This document shows positions 9,191 to 22,060 of a stretch of 64,000 bases of DNA, piece after piece. The DNA is from Paragonimus westermani (Eukaryota > Platyhelminthes > Trematoda > Plagiorchiida > Troglotrematidae): assembly GCA_008508345.1 (NCBI GenBank), contig QNGE01000849.1:8689-72688 (forward strand), in the 5' to 3' direction. Position 1 is the stretch's first letter. Each line of letters starts with the position of its first letter. A model generated the notes under the pieces. The model did not search any database. It had not been told where the DNA came from and was given only the letters and a program-made list of their open reading frames with translations. Position numbers and translations under genes: made by a program.

Positions 9191-12100
9191 TATATAAAAT
9201 ATCCGGCTTATCAACAGTGGCTTATACTACCCACTTTATATAACGTTTACTCGTGCAAACCATAATTTGCAGTATTTAAAAACACGTGCTCGGGCACAGG
9301 CTGAAACGGTTTTGTCTCCCCTGTCCATAAAAGAAAACAATGGCTGTGCCGATCAGCCGACTGTAGATCACCCAAATGTTTTCAACTGACTTCCATCAGA
9401 CACTGATTTAAGAAGTCGCACGAGAATTCGCGCAATTTTTTATATAAACCCGGAATGATTGATTTGATTCAGTTATCTCTTGATAATAAACACTGACCGA
9501 GCACAATCGGAATCATGTGAAACTTGGTTATGTTGAGTGTGATGTGAGCGAAAAGTGTACACTATCGTATTGTCTAATTAGTATATTCATTCACTGATCG
9601 TCCTAGTGTTTGATCGCTACCGCCGCAGGCGAGTATGGGATAATTGAAACACAACTGGTAAGGAGAATGCAATTATCGTACAAGATCAGTGGTTCGGCTA
9701 TTCAAAGCGGGCGGTATATCCAGAATTTCTCTTGATCTTCTATGTTCGTCAGCGAAGCTGTTTTTTATTACGGTTACTTCAATGTTACTGTGGCTTTTAT
9801 GAATAGTATCATTAGTACATCTAATATTACGACTTCCTTTCATGAGGAATTATAGTGAGGTAACATACATACAATACTTAGAGTTGACACAACATTATGC
9901 ACACCCAGCATTCTCAAATTCAGACGGATAATACGATCATCCTGATTCCATTGCAACTCTGTTGGTTCCGTAATCTTTGTCAAGCACACATCGTAGAAGA
10001 AACCTATCGATTGTGTGAAGCATACCAGTTCAGACAATCTTACGTAGCTCATACATCATGTATGAAGACTTTGTGATAATCGTACATTTCCAATAAATAC
10101 TAGGTATGTGCCTATCTGTTCCTATATGTGCATACTTGGTAAGTGTATGCGCATGTTTTTCTCTTGTTTTTATTGATGAAAAGATTTATTAGAGTGGCGT
10201 GTAGTAGATTAACATCACCATCACCATCGATGACCTCAGTCAGACCACTGGGCTGAAAACTTTGGGTGTATTCATTCAGGATACACGAGTCGTCGAGCGA
10301 ACACTTAGAAGGTAAGATACCGGCGAGTGAAGGTCTGAGATTTATTATCAGAAGCAGACGCCGTGAAAACTGAGTCGTTCTGACTTACGTCATCCATGGT
10401 GAACGATGGGAATAAATCTCGATTTGGTTCTATCTAAAATGAACCATTGGAGCGGGATTGTTCGTGATTACAATAAAACGTTGGTACCGCGGTGTTATTT
10501 CCATTATCAATAAAAAACACGGAGAGGAAAGGCAAACGTTTGCAGGTCTATGTCAAAACTGCCGATATATATCTGTTGTCTTGTAAAACGCTAGCGTCCT
10601 CAGTCTGGTCAAGCACGGTTCTATAAATAACGACCTAAATGACCAACCGCTAACCCACACGTACTACATAAATCCAATTGTTTTGTTGATGTTAGTGTTC
10701 AGTGCGAATGTAACTGTCATGTCGAACACCCCATCTACTAAACAATACATCAGCAACTAGGACCTTGTGGTCATAAATATTAACTCAGGGAATTTTGCTT
10801 ATCAACTCGATGGCTTTCCAGTTGTATAAACGTTTGAAAATGACAAAGTAGTAGACAAGACAAGTTGGCGATCTGAGTCTGCCTACGATGAAATGTTCAT
10901 CAGGGTGATTCGGGAAACTAGCCACCAAAGGAGTCTCAAACCGCACTGTTAGTAATCCTGATGACGGGTGTGTTGAGGGGAATTAAGAGGACAGTAGGTG
11001 TTTTCTTTCGGGCTGATTCGGCGGTCTGAGCACGACTCATACATGAATGCGATTGAGCATACATGTACTGCTGATTAATTTCAGTATGAATGAATTTCGA
11101 CTCGTGATTTTTGGACAATATGAAATCAGCAATATAATGTTGACGCTGCTAGACGAATAGCATTGCAAACAATTTCAGAACTGTGAAGCAACATTTCCAC
11201 CGAAATAGAATGCTAACTGAACAGTCAGGTAAATCTATCGTCTGGACTGTTGTCCGGACAAATTTCACTTCCTATTAAAGAGTGCCCACTGCAGAATGGA
11301 AAATAATGAGCTGAAAAGCAGGGTTCAGATTTGTAAACGGACTTAGAATAGGAATATGCCACTGTGGTGTACGCTAATCAACGTTATCATGGCCATGCTA
11401 AGCAAACAATCGAGTCTTTCTGTACGCACAGAGGCGGACAGCAACGTCTCGGAACGGCCACCTCAGCATAATGTAAAACTCGGAGGCTTATCAGCCGCGT
11501 GAATAAGTATAAATACCTCTGTGAGATTCATCTGGTGATCCTTCTCCAGGAAATGACAAACGATCGCTGTGGCCGGTAGTTTATTTGGAAGTTCCTGTAT
11601 GCGAGCATGAGTGTTCGCTTGTTTTTAGACCACATTCTTTCTCACCCAGGCTGTGATGTGTTCCGATCTTCGAAAGTTCAGCTGACTTTCCGCCAAGCCA
11701 GTATGACAGTATGTAAGTGAATTTTACACGCCACAAATCGTAGACATTAACGTCTTTTGTTACTCTATTGAAACTTGCCTAATTGCAAGGAGCACATAAC
11801 GTGCAACTGGGTGCAATAAATTCTTATCGGTAGAGTTTGGCAAGTAGGCTATCGAATGACGGATAAGATGAACTGATTGGTTAGAAGTGTCACAATCAGA
11901 AATTTTAAACACTGCGTCATTGCAGAGTGGTTTGTGCTTCGTACGTGTATATCGTTAGTGAATCTGGATCCTTGGCGCGACCTTGAATGTGACGGAAGTG
12001 GACCGATTGTGACCATGTGCGTCGCGTGCAATGCAAAAACTTTTTTGGGTACCAGAAAGTCAAAGTATTTTCAATTAAATTACCTTTATTCAGCCCGGCG

Positions 12101-12539
12101 ACGTGCTGCTTTGGTGCATTTTTTTATGTGGATGCCATAGTTCATGAAGCTTCCGTTCCGAGGTAACCGAACACCTGTGTCAATCAAGCACCATCTTCGT
12201 TACTCGATTAGACAGTCGTTTCCACCGGCCGCGTTACGAAGCCGGTTCGCCACTAACGTAATGACGACATTTAACCTGAATGATACAGGTTCCGTCCAAG
12301 AATAATTCTTGTACGTGTATTCATTTTCTTGTCGTTGCACAGCAGAATTTACAGGACCTAACCAGATGTTGCTCACCTAAACAGATAAAGGGACATTGTC
12401 TAGCTTGGCTCGGTAGTGTAACCAGCAAGATAAATAACAGTTTTATATCATCTTTGGTGGAACATACCCAACAGTTTCTTACTAAAAATATTTTCCGCAC
12501 TACTGACGAACAGTCGGAATTTCGTTGATTTCATGTCAG
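9191..12539. other. No gene or repeat recognised
   Basis: There are only short open frames on both strands (longest 87 codons at 11877-12140 plus). None has a recognisable domain, a convincing signal peptide or a good splice context. I found no match to the repeat families seen elsewhere in the window. Confidence 0.35.
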
Positions 12540-12665
12540 ACTTCACCCATATGTGACAGGGGCTTTCACATTCCGATAGATCATCTAGTCAGTCTATCTT
12601 AGAAAGAAACACTAGATCCGAGGTGCGCTGTTCTTAGGGCTTGGCAGTAGTACGTTAATTACAAG
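12540..12665 (-). repeat. SINE, 3' half only, strongly decayed
   Basis: The reverse complement aligns with the hammerhead and tail part of the SINE: a CACTACTGACGAGC-like start reads TACTACTGCCAAGC here, followed by CTAGTGTTTCTTTC and a tail ending in CACATATGGGTG. The ribozyme core is lost (CTGCCAA). The tRNA-like half is absent or unrecognisable. Confidence 0.6.
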
Positions 12666-13609
12666 GTCCTATCAAGTTTCCGGAAGCCAGGACAACAAAG
12701 CATATCAGCCATGGCGAGTAGGTTAATATTCAGTTATATATTCCATTACTGCGTTGCTGAAAGAAATTTGTACAAACACCCTAACTCCCAAAGCCACAGT
12801 TAGATCATCATTTTAACCAGTGGTCTAAATTCGGTGACTTAACACATCCGGTTGAACAGTACTCGCGTCGGATCGCAGCCTTAGCATTCAGACCATTTTT
12901 CCAGTTAGCGCCTTTCGGTCTTGTTAGAGTTTATCACTAGTCCATAACCTTATCTAGACTTCGATGTGAGCTGCGTCCGCGCCTTCGTGATTCAATCGTG
13001 GTCACTGTAACTTGACAGAGTGGGAAGGGTTCGACGTTCAGTGTGAAATAGGAGAAAACGGCAAACCATGAGCCAGAGACCTAGTAGGTCACCAATACAA
13101 CTGACACAATGGGAAACAGAGATATCACCAGCATGTTGCTTCGCAGTTACCACTGCTCCATTGACCTTACGTTAAACAAGGTGGAATTATCTTGCCCGAG
13201 AGCCTAGTCACTGTCAATTAAGATTGCAGATTTCAAACCGTTATTCAATGACTAAGCCGTAGGGGCCTGAAAGCCTGACTTAGCCACCTGTGGCTGATCA
13301 ATTTTGTTTTGTTGCTGTGTCTGTTAGAAATGAGTATTTCGTAATCCCTGTAACTGTATAGCACTGTTGCAGAATTCCCGTGTACGCTGGTGTCACATTT
13401 TGTCTTCCATAACTCTAAGATTACTTTCTAAACTGTACTCTTTATTGAGCTAGACTACCTACAGGCGTGCGAATGTTTGGTGCACACACGAATGTTCCCT
13501 TAATGCACAGAGGGCGGTTTGGCAACAGGATTCTTTCGAACCTAACGACCTTTGTATTGCTGCCTTCCAAGAGTAATATTCGGCATTTGGTAGACATTCG
13601 AATTTCACT
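12666..13609. other. No feature recognised
   Basis: Mixed sequence with short frames only. No repeat match was seen. Confidence 0.3.
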
Positions 13610-13870
13610 GTGAGTTGAGCATCATTCACACTTGATCGTACCTTTCACATTCAGGTACACTATCCAGACAGCTTATGTCAAAAAGAAGCACTCAACTCGA
13701 CTTTCGCTGTTGTTGGAGCTCGTCAGTACTGCATATTATTACCGAGGCCAGGATTACAATTCTGGCCTTGGTTTCGTAAAGCAACCGTGTTTACCGATGC
13801 GATATTGACCTCACGTTAGGTGGGGCCAAATCATCACACCTGAACGCTCAAGCAATTCCGTTCGTGAATA
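13610..13870 (-). repeat. tRNA-promoter SINE with hammerhead motif, full-length but decayed
   Basis: The whole family structure is present in reverse: tail at about 13615-13670, hammerhead at about 13685-13735, the T-arm-like hairpin GGCCAGAATTGTAATCCTGG at about 13764, then the 5' head (GAGCGTTCAGGTGTGATGAT) to about 13870. The hammerhead core CTGACGA (13721-13727) and GAAA are intact. Stem II pairs over only 3 bp, and the cleavage region reads GTT after a damaged stem III. Confidence 0.75.
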
Positions 13871-13989
13871 TTGCTCAGGTGGCTTGATCGTCTCGATAGA
13901 AGACACGGTAACTTTCCGAATAAATCAAGTCGATAAACTCACGATTAGGACTTTCGAGACAGATCATATATGATAAATTGAACGTGTTT

Positions 13990-14170
13990 AATTTGAGGTC
14001 AATATCACAGTGATTAAGGCGGTTGTCTTATGAAAGCACTACCAGAATTGTGATCGAGGACGCTGTAAGAATATGCACTACTGACGCGCTCTAACAAGAG
14101 TGAAACCCGAAACCAGGAGCTTTATTCGACAGAGACTGACTGGATAGTCTATCTGTATGTGAGAGATGCG
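13990..14170 (+). repeat. tRNA-promoter SINE with hammerhead motif, 5'-shortened
   Basis: It starts near the TGAGGTCAATATCACAGTG block (A-box region) and runs to the tail GTCTATCTGTATGTGAGAG. The hammerhead part has GCACTA at 14075-14080, a core changed in its last base (CTGACGC, 14081-14087), a full 5-bp stem II with one G-U pair (14088-14092 with 14097-14101) and GAAA. Stem III and the cleavage triplet are lost. It lies about 120 bp from the oppositely oriented copy at 13610-13870. Confidence 0.7.
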
Positions 14171-17100
14171 GCCAATTGCAAGTGATATTCAGACCGAGAT
14201 GATCCAAAATCTCGACTACTCATCCATAATCATAATCCAGGTTTCACTCGGTGAGACTGGTGTTCATCAGGAATATAACTGTGATGATTTTGACGTATTT
14301 TACCGGACACTAGTCCTACTGTGGCACAGTATAGGGATACATAGCAACAACAATCAAATAGTTAAGAATGTATAGTGCCTGTTGAACACAACAATTTTGC
14401 TTTGTGACGTAGTGACACCAGTCATACATAACTCGGTGTTGACTACACACTGGTAAATGATTTGTAAACCTTCTGGAAAATACTTTGTGTTTTCGGAATC
14501 TATTGTTTCATATCCAGTTGTCATATTGCAGAGCTCAGCTTAGTTTGCTCTTTATCGTCTGCATATTTCCTTATTAAAGCTTGACGATTAGTCGCTCTGT
14601 TTGAAAACTCAAAATAACAATTCGGTGGAGACCTGTGGTGCCCGAAATAAACCTTTCAATGCAGTTTGACAAAATCGAACTGACACACTGAACCTATGAG
14701 ATCCACTTCAGCCTTTCTTGTGAACTTTTCAAGATGTTTTCGGAAAATGCTGGTATCAAGCAAATCTCATCTGATCAGCTACCTATATTTAAGTTCACGC
14801 GATAAACAGTCACATTCATTCGACTGCGAAAGTGCTTGCAATAAAGTGAACTTAATGAATCTAAACAATATATACAGTTTAAGTATGAACACGAAGTAAA
14901 AATGCATTGACAATGAAAGAAAGTCACTCATAGTAGGTCGTTAAGTTGCTTTAATTTAGAGTTCCACCGCATTGAATTGAAGTGTTTCCAGTGGACGTGA
15001 TCTGTTGTGTCGCCCCAAATAGATCTTGAGTCCACAGCAGAGGTAATCGTGAGAATAGATAAGTTCATAATCGGTCAGCAGAACACACAGAGTGCAGAAA
15101 GAACGAACGGCTTGCGACCTACGGGGAAAAGTGTATTTTCTCAATTCACATGTTTTAAGCACCAGGTGTACATGTATACCTGGAAAAGATAAAAGATGTG
15201 GAAATAATTTTAAAAAATTATAAACTAGAAAATTCCATCGGGACGCTACACAGATTTTGTTTCTATTTCGTTTAGGTTTAAGAAGGTGAGGACTCCACTT
15301 TTGAGCCAAACATGAGGGATGATTGTTAGGCAGTTTAACATGCTAATCACTGATACACAAAACGAAGATTCTTTCCCGCCACTAACATCGGATGGAAATA
15401 TGAGCCATATACTTCCATCCTGTGGCACTCGCTGACGTTACTAGACTTGTAAAACTTTGGTTCTTTTGTTCACTTCGTTATAACAAACACAAGTGTGCGA
15501 GTTCAGTCATTATGCTGACAGAAATGAGGCTCACTTTTCACAAGCAAACGTCACCTTCGATAAAATGATCTATTCCTCACAATGTTGTTTGTTACAGTGT
15601 ACCTAAATCGGTCTCATAGGCGAATTAGAAAGAATGTACGATTAATTTGTGAATGAAATTATTTCTAATTTCTTTGGTTGACATTCATACCGTTTCAGTT
15701 GGCAATGTTGTGTACCTTCAAAATGTAAACGCTCAACTCACTGAGTAACATCCAGAGAGTAAACTCAACCTCATCACGCATTTTGGCTATGTTCATCCAG
15801 GATGATATCCACTTTCCAAGACACTTCTCACATTCCGCTCAGAATGCTGGCAGGATAACAAATAATTTCTGAAGCGCACTTGGGATTCACACCTTAGGCT
15901 ATCGAAAGATGCTTTGCGCAAAATATCTAGGTGACGGGAAAGGTGATTGGAACTTATCTCACATATTCTAGTCGATAGTGAACGGTTTCAGGGAATACAA
16001 AATGATGTTAACCATCACGGATACTCACAACTAACCCAAAAATAAACAAGGCCAATACAGAGTCTGCCGTCGGCAGTTGATTGATCAGGCTTAGCAGCAT
16101 ATAAACGACAAATGTGGACAATAGCTAACGAAGCGACCAGTCAAAAACGCAAGTTTCTTGTCTTCATACTAATCACATGATAAGCAAGACAAGTCACACT
16201 AAGAGCAAACTAGTTAATGCACTGGGGATGCTGATAACACTTGTTTGGATTTCCCCGTTTTGCGTACACATAAACGCATGCACCTGCGAGCGGTAGACAA
16301 AAGAACCCAATAAACGCCTCAAACGTAACACATCAACGCAAACGCTCTACGTTAAGAGGCTGATACATAAATATTTTTTAAAACATATGGGTTGTGATGA
16401 GCTGGTAAGACAGTTAGCACCACTTTTATATCGGCCAGGTGACTGACGTAATCCAGACTAGTTTGCTCAAACCAGGTGAACTGTTGTGTCAAGAGCTCAT
16501 TACACACCATAGAAATCCAGGTGTAGAGAGGTACGTGGAGGAATGGAAGCTCAGTAATTTTTGCCAGACCCTATAAGTCGTAGTGCCGATTAGTACCACG
16601 GAGATTCCCTATTGTACTTATTTCTAAGTACATTGCAGCATAGTCTAATCAGATCTTGTTTTCCAATATAAACAGACCATTAGGAAAAACCATTCTAGCC
16701 AAGAGCCCAGTCACAAATACTAGGCACACTAGTGCTCGACGTTGTCTTGTTCCCCATATCGTTTGTTCTGCTTCATTGGTTGTACAATTGATGTTCATCT
16801 TCCATCTTCGGATATTGGCTACCCGAACTCTACCTGCAGTTACCGAAATTCACCCAAGGTTGATCATTTTAGAATGATAACGTTTTCAGTTGTTCCATTG
16901 GTTGGTAGGATATTTTATCTCTAACAGTGCCCACAACCCCATCCGAACACGACAATCCTACATTCACTCGAGCTCAGTGATCTCCAGTGATCCGTGTGAC
17001 AGGTAGAAGGCGACGTCCTTAAACAGCTTAACACTACAACACCACAGCATCTACTAAGCCAGCAATACACATGGTAGGCATTGTTGATAGTCAGCTTTGA

Positions 17101-18310
17101 CAAATCTTATTGCACCTGTGGTCAGTGGACGTCATATAGGGACTGATCAATTTGTTAGCCAAAACATCTTTGACCAGAACGCATTTCCAGGGACAGTTTG
17201 CGAGTATACGAGGTCGGCTTTTCAACTAAGTGCACATTTCCTATGTCACAACGGTCTGAATGTTTCTTACGTATTCCAATTAGTTGTTTCGTTTAATTCC
17301 TATAACCTATAGCGGGCACGCTATCACAATGGAACGACCACATATTGCATACATCGTACAGGTTCTGACATTGTTAGCTATGACCCTCGTTAAAATACAT
17401 TGTCCACCGTTTACGCAGCACAGAGCTTCTCATCTCCCACAGTAGAACAACTGTTCAGAACTCTTTCGAACGGCGTTGATGGCTCAGTGTGCAAGGTCGG
17501 AGAAAAGTCTCTGGTCATGTTAAACGGACATCGGGCCAATCGGAATTTATATGAAAGGAGACTACATTCACTGACAGTCTTTAACAAACTGAACCTTCTG
17601 GGTACGAACCACATACGCTGTTGGAACAGAGCTCTGTCAAGTTGAAACTGCTGTCTTATAATGAGATAACACGGAAGAGTACCTGCAATCTGTCTGTGTG
17701 CCGCTGTTAAGTCATGTAATTGTTTCATTGGTAATCCGCCTTTATGCTGATATTCTGAGTTGAATGCTATTGAATGGACACCTACTGTACATAACACGCG
17801 TGGTTTTTGACAACAAATCTGAACGACATTCTAAATATTAAAGTGCAAACTGCTATTACACAGTTACGCCTCTGTCATCGACGTAAATAGTTCTGAGGAT
17901 AAAAAGGATACAGGATTGAACCCTGCTGTGCCATCAAAATCGACGAACTGTTGACGTTGTACTTATCTCATCAATCAATAAATGAACATATGACCTCCGA
18001 TGCTTCACCCTAATTTGTTTCGATCTCTTTTTGATCATTTTCGTTAACTTGGTAAATTCGCTTTAAATTGATGGATGGTCGTTTCGAACAACTTGAATGT
18101 AATCAGTACCATGAATGTCGGACCATCGGAACCTTGACCTGTAAACAACAGCCATAAACGCAGTTCAGAACCTTATCTATCGGAACAGACGATGAGTCAC
18201 TGGGGTTGTGGGAGACACCTAAGGTAGTATTTCTAGCCTACACACTACATTTTCTTATGGGTGAAACTCAGCTCAGTTGCCCATTAGGTGAGGTAACAAA
18301 GACCCACTTG
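14171..18310. other. No gene or repeat recognised
   Basis: Several frames of 60-128 codons overlap on opposite strands (for example 14956-15309 minus and 17411-17797 minus). None shows a known domain, and codon content does not stand out. The 128-codon minus frame at 17411-17797 is the longest and has no motif I can name. Confidence 0.35.
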
Positions 18311-18490
18311 TGAAAACTCTGGAATTCGGCTGCACTTGAACCAGTGACGGAGGCGGAATAACCAGCTCGGCAAGTGCACTGCCAGCCTAGGCTTCATAGG
18401 CTTCTTGGTTCAGTTGGTAAAACATTTATCGCGTTTGGTCATTTTGTTCCTGCCACTGGTTCGAGTCCAGACGAAGTCCAAGTTCTTCAC
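18311..18490 (+). repeat. tRNA-related foldback repeat with long loop
   Basis: The left arm (18311-18351, GTGAAAACTCTGGAATTCGG then CACTTGAACCAGTGACGG) is an imperfect inverted copy of the right arm (about 18450-18490, GCCACTGGTTCGAGTCCAGA then CGAAGTCCAAGTTCTTCAC). The right arm carries a B box and the left arm carries it in reverse. The roughly 100-base loop holds a tRNA-like A box. The arms are homologous to those of the tight palindrome at 54961-55097. Confidence 0.65.
18399..18479 (+). pseudogene. tRNA-like sequence (tRNA pseudogene or SINE promoter)
   Basis: The 81-base segment has an acceptor-like end pairing (GGCTTC with GAAGTC, including one G-U), an A box in GGTTCAGTTGGTAAAAC and a B box in GGTTCGAGTCC closed by CTGG/CCAG. 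The anticodon arm does not fold cleanly and the molecule is several bases too long, so it is not a working tRNA gene. It sits in the loop and right arm of the foldback repeat, which suggests the repeat family began from a tRNA. Confidence 0.55.
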
Positions 18491-19019
18491 GACTGTTTGT
18501 TTTTACAGACTGACTTTTTTTCAAACTACTCATCACTATTCCCTGATTGACGTTAGTGAACGAACTGAGAAAGTCGTCCGTCAAGCTACTTCTTGTGGTC
18601 TTCCCAGTGGGTCTTATTAAGGATATTCAATCACTGAGTTGTCTGCATAGATTAACGCCTTTTGTAAATGGGTTGAAAATCAGGAGTTAAATTTTTGACT
18701 CGTGAAACTCAGTGCAACCGATTGTGAATCCTTCATTTATGAACATTCCAGGAACGTTACTTATCGAGGGCCCCTTTATCTGACTTTGAAGTTTTTTCAG
18801 ACTATGTGAACCATCCAATAATTTTGGCGTATTCTTGCCAAACACTGAGTGAGCACAACACTTTGGAACTGTTTCACTACATCTATTCGTGGCCGTGAGT
18901 TTGGTCAGTAGATTACCGCTCACTTCAGTAGTGAAATGGGAGAAGAAAACCATATTAAGAAGAATAAAAACTGATTAAGGAAGGCTAAGTTCATGAACTA
19001 TAGAACTGTTATTAATGCA
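18491..19019. other. No feature recognised
   Basis: Short frames only (for example 18687-18953 minus, 88 codons, no motif). Confidence 0.3.
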
Positions 19020-19420
19020 GGTACGCTACCTACCGTGACATGTAACATCGGAGAGCGTTTCCAGCCAGCGATTTTAGTGTGCTCGAGGGCCCCTACCGAG
19101 TAGTCACCTCCAGCCCATACTTCTCAAAAGACCAGTCAGAACCCTCACATTTCAGGACCATGTCGTCGCTTGAACCCTATTTAGATTTACCCAACTGCTG
19201 ATGGTCTCCGTATAAAACGTCCGGCATAGTAAATGCTCAGCTGGCATGCGGAGTGCACAGCCCAAACATCACAGAAAGTGTAACATAATTCACCAACTGA
19301 ATGTGCATCTTGAGCGGTCCGGAATACGCACCTGCAAACGACCTCAATGCTCGGCCGGTCATTCCGCTGGATGTGGACTACTTGATGGAGACAGTGATGA
19401 TCAAACACGGTAAATCTGTT
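19020..19420 (-). mobile_element. Non-LTR retrotransposon 3' fragment (C-terminal tail), family A-like
   Basis: A frame at 19187-19408 reads FDHHCLHQVVHIQRNDRPSI, then VVCRCVFRTAQDAHSVGEL. This fits the C-terminal pattern FDHRCLR.I..I.W.D..SN.EVR.RVF of trematode and other animal RTE-like LINEs. Further downstream on the same strand (19020-19180, other frames) come RRHGPEM and a block resembling the GWGPRD..WL end of the same proteins. It is broken by stops and carries no RT core. Confidence 0.55.
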
Positions 19421-21264
19421 GAACTTTTCTTCTCAAACTGGCCAATTTTCTGAACCTCAGAAGAAAGCAGAACACATTCACACAAGCATTATATACCCTT
19501 GGTTTTGATTACACTTAGATATCTTATTGACTCCACAGAAGATCCAGGTCAGCAGGACTGCGCGTACCTTTGATATCCTCGTAGATATCTAATCGGTGAA
19601 AATACAGGCTAACGAGATAGTGCTACCCAAATACATGAAACTTTTCACAGCGCCAACCCGACTGGTCTCATGAACATCTGCGAGTTGTTGTTTAGAGCAG
19701 AGTAGGAACACCTGAAACTACATGAGAAAGTGAAACTCAGATAAGACCGTGGTTTCAGTGTTGTGTTCGCTAGTCGATATTTCGTGGTTCCGAATATTCG
19801 TTAATCGGCTCACGTGTTGAACGACGAAACATGTTCCTATCCCAGCTCACATGGTATTCCGCTATCTAACAGCAGCGAATACCAAAGGAGGCAAGCAGTT
19901 CCCCGTAATTTGGTCTGAACAGAATGAGGACAATTCCACTGGCTATTTCGTTGTGTGACCATGCAGCCTTGTACACCAACTGAGTAATCGTTACATCTTG
20001 TTGCAAACTGGAGTCTGTCATTGGTGTATATTCTTATGGAATGTCAATCGTATTTAATAAAATCAATAACACTTCCGGTGTGATCCCACTATCAAGTAGG
20101 ATTCTGTATTTAGTCTGGCAGTTCAAATTCTTGATTGATCCAAAATTGCCGTTATCGTACTCATTGGACCACGAACATTAGTCCGATTTTTCGGCTTGAA
20201 CTCCCGTCTTCTCCCAAGCAGGAACATCAACAAAAGAATACTTGGTTTCCAAGGCATATGCAACTCGTTGAAAACCGCTTTATTACTGACTGTAAACTAC
20301 TTGTACATACAACTTTAAATTCGTTTACAAATCGCCTTCCTTTATGCATGGATTAGCTTACTGACCGAGAAAGTTGCCATTTAGATAAATAACTGGGTAT
20401 CCCCCCTTATTTCGATTTATGCTAATGAAGCAGGCTATTACACCAATTCCTGTGCCATTGTTCAGGTTTCAGCAACCTGACAAAAACGATAACCCACGTT
20501 GCTAACTGGGGTACACTTCAATGTGATATCCACTTGTTTATGGTGAGAGGTGGATTCTTTTTCGTTATCAAATGGTGCATAACGGAATAGACTAGTATTG
20601 AACATGTTTCGCAGCCACGTAGACGAACATCCGAGTTTTCAGTACGAGAAACGTCTCAGCCACGTTACGTTTTCTTTTACTGCCCATATAAACAATCCAC
20701 GATCTTCACGCTCGTTTTGTTTTGTGCGGTTTTTGCACCTATTTACAGCCGTATTCAATGGGATGGCGCCGCATTGTTCACATCTACTGGATCCTAATGG
20801 GACAAGCCTGACGAATCGACGACTGGGCCGACTACACACGCTGCACGATTTTTGTGGTGCAATTTACATAAACCATCTTCGTGTTCATTGCTCCACTCTG
20901 GATCGTACGCACGCACCTTGGCTCAGACCATTGAGCGACTCATTGAGGGGGACGATGCTATATTTGCGAAAAACCCAACGTGTACTATCACCATCTGCAA
21001 ACATAAAATGCGTGCATTTTGGTGAGTGGGTGGTACTGGTTTTCAGCCGCTACACTTTGTGAACACAGTCCAGAACTGTTCGCGGCGTTCTATTCACCTG
21101 CCCCAACTTGATAAGCCTATGTCGGCAAATTTCTTTGATCATCGCGAATGAGTGCTACTTGTCTTGATGTATCTGGGTTTGTGATTGCGTGGATCATATT
21201 AACTGAACGGAGAACGGATAGAGCAATTGCAGTTAGGGAGAGTTGTAGATCTGCTGCCACCACT
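19421..21264. other. No recognised gene; one unexplained 154-codon open frame
   Basis: The frame at 20598-21062 (plus) starts MNMFRSHVDEH and runs 154 codons without a stop, which is long for this window. It has no domain I recognise, no signal peptide and no clear splice sites, and a 66-codon minus-strand frame overlaps it. It may be decayed transposon sequence or chance. The rest of the stretch is featureless. Confidence 0.3.
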
Positions 21265-21435
21265 GTAGCAGACGAAGGAGCCAGAATGCTTAATGCGTAC
21301 ACCAGGATAGCAGTTACACACACACGGTTGGCGGCATCCGATGCGGATTTGCTTGTCACAGTGACCGAAACCAAAAGACGCCTGCGCTTAACAGTCACCG
21401 CAATTGGTTTGCGCTGCACCAATTGCGGATGTGTA
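21265..21435 (+). repeat. Dispersed repeat B, copy 1
   Basis: The segment from GGAGCCAGAATGC to GCACCAATTGCGG aligns along its length with 32805-32950. Shared blocks include GGCATCCGATGCGGATTTGC (against CTGCGTCTGCTTAGGAATGG), CAGTGACCGAAACCAAA (against CAGTGGTCGAAACCAAA), ACTTAACCATCGCTGCAATTGG-like sequence, and CACTGAACCA. It gives frames of about 100-130 codons on both strands, but they look like by-products of the repeat. Confidence 0.5.
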
Positions 21436-21904
21436 GTTACTTTGTTTTTATATGATACTCTCCTGATAATTAAACAAATCTGTTCACTGATGGCTAACTA
21501 TGTACGCTTAAATGATAAGCCAAATATCATACAAACCTAACCACCTTTTTGTATCCAAATAGATCTTTACAATTTTCAGCAAGGGTCCCTCGTTCTGCAC
21601 CACATTGCAGACAGTTCAGCCAGGGCACACAGCATATCAGTAAGCAACTCGCAAGTCCATTCGAATCGGAGCCTGTCAACTAACCTGCCCGAATGAACTG
21701 TAATCGCAACAACCAATGTCGATGATCACTGATTGTGCCACAGTAGAATTCAGTGTAACCCAAAGTATCGTTAATTGAAAAATCAATGTTCGGTTATTAC
21801 CTTGAGAGTACGACCGGGCTGAGGAACAGTTTAGAAGGTGGTTGTTACATATTTATGTTGTCTTCGCATAAATTATACATTTCGGTCCCGCTTCATATGA
21901 AGTT
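21436..21904. other. No feature recognised
   Basis: Short frames and no repeat match. Confidence 0.3.
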
Positions 21905-22060
21905 TACGGCATAGGGATCAAGCACATAGACCGGAGTTCATAGTCGGTCATGTCAAAGATGTGTACTGCTGATGAGTTCTGAGAAGACTGAAACTGCATT
22001 TGAATGTCTTTTTCTGGTGAGACCGGATCAAACGTTTATCTGGATGGAAAAGTGTGGGTA
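21905..22060 (+). repeat. tRNA-promoter SINE with hammerhead remnant, decayed
   Basis: It aligns with the family from the B-box region (CCGGAGTTCATAGTCGGTC, about 21933) through the hammerhead to the tail. The core CTGATGA is intact at 21969-21975 and a GAAA follows at 21990-21993. Stem II pairs over only about 3 bp and stem III is lost. Confidence 0.6.

Noticed and set aside
17925..17960. Reverse-strand B box (GGTTCAATCC)
   Set aside because: No A box or acceptor stem lies at a suitable distance, so a lone 10-base match is likely chance.
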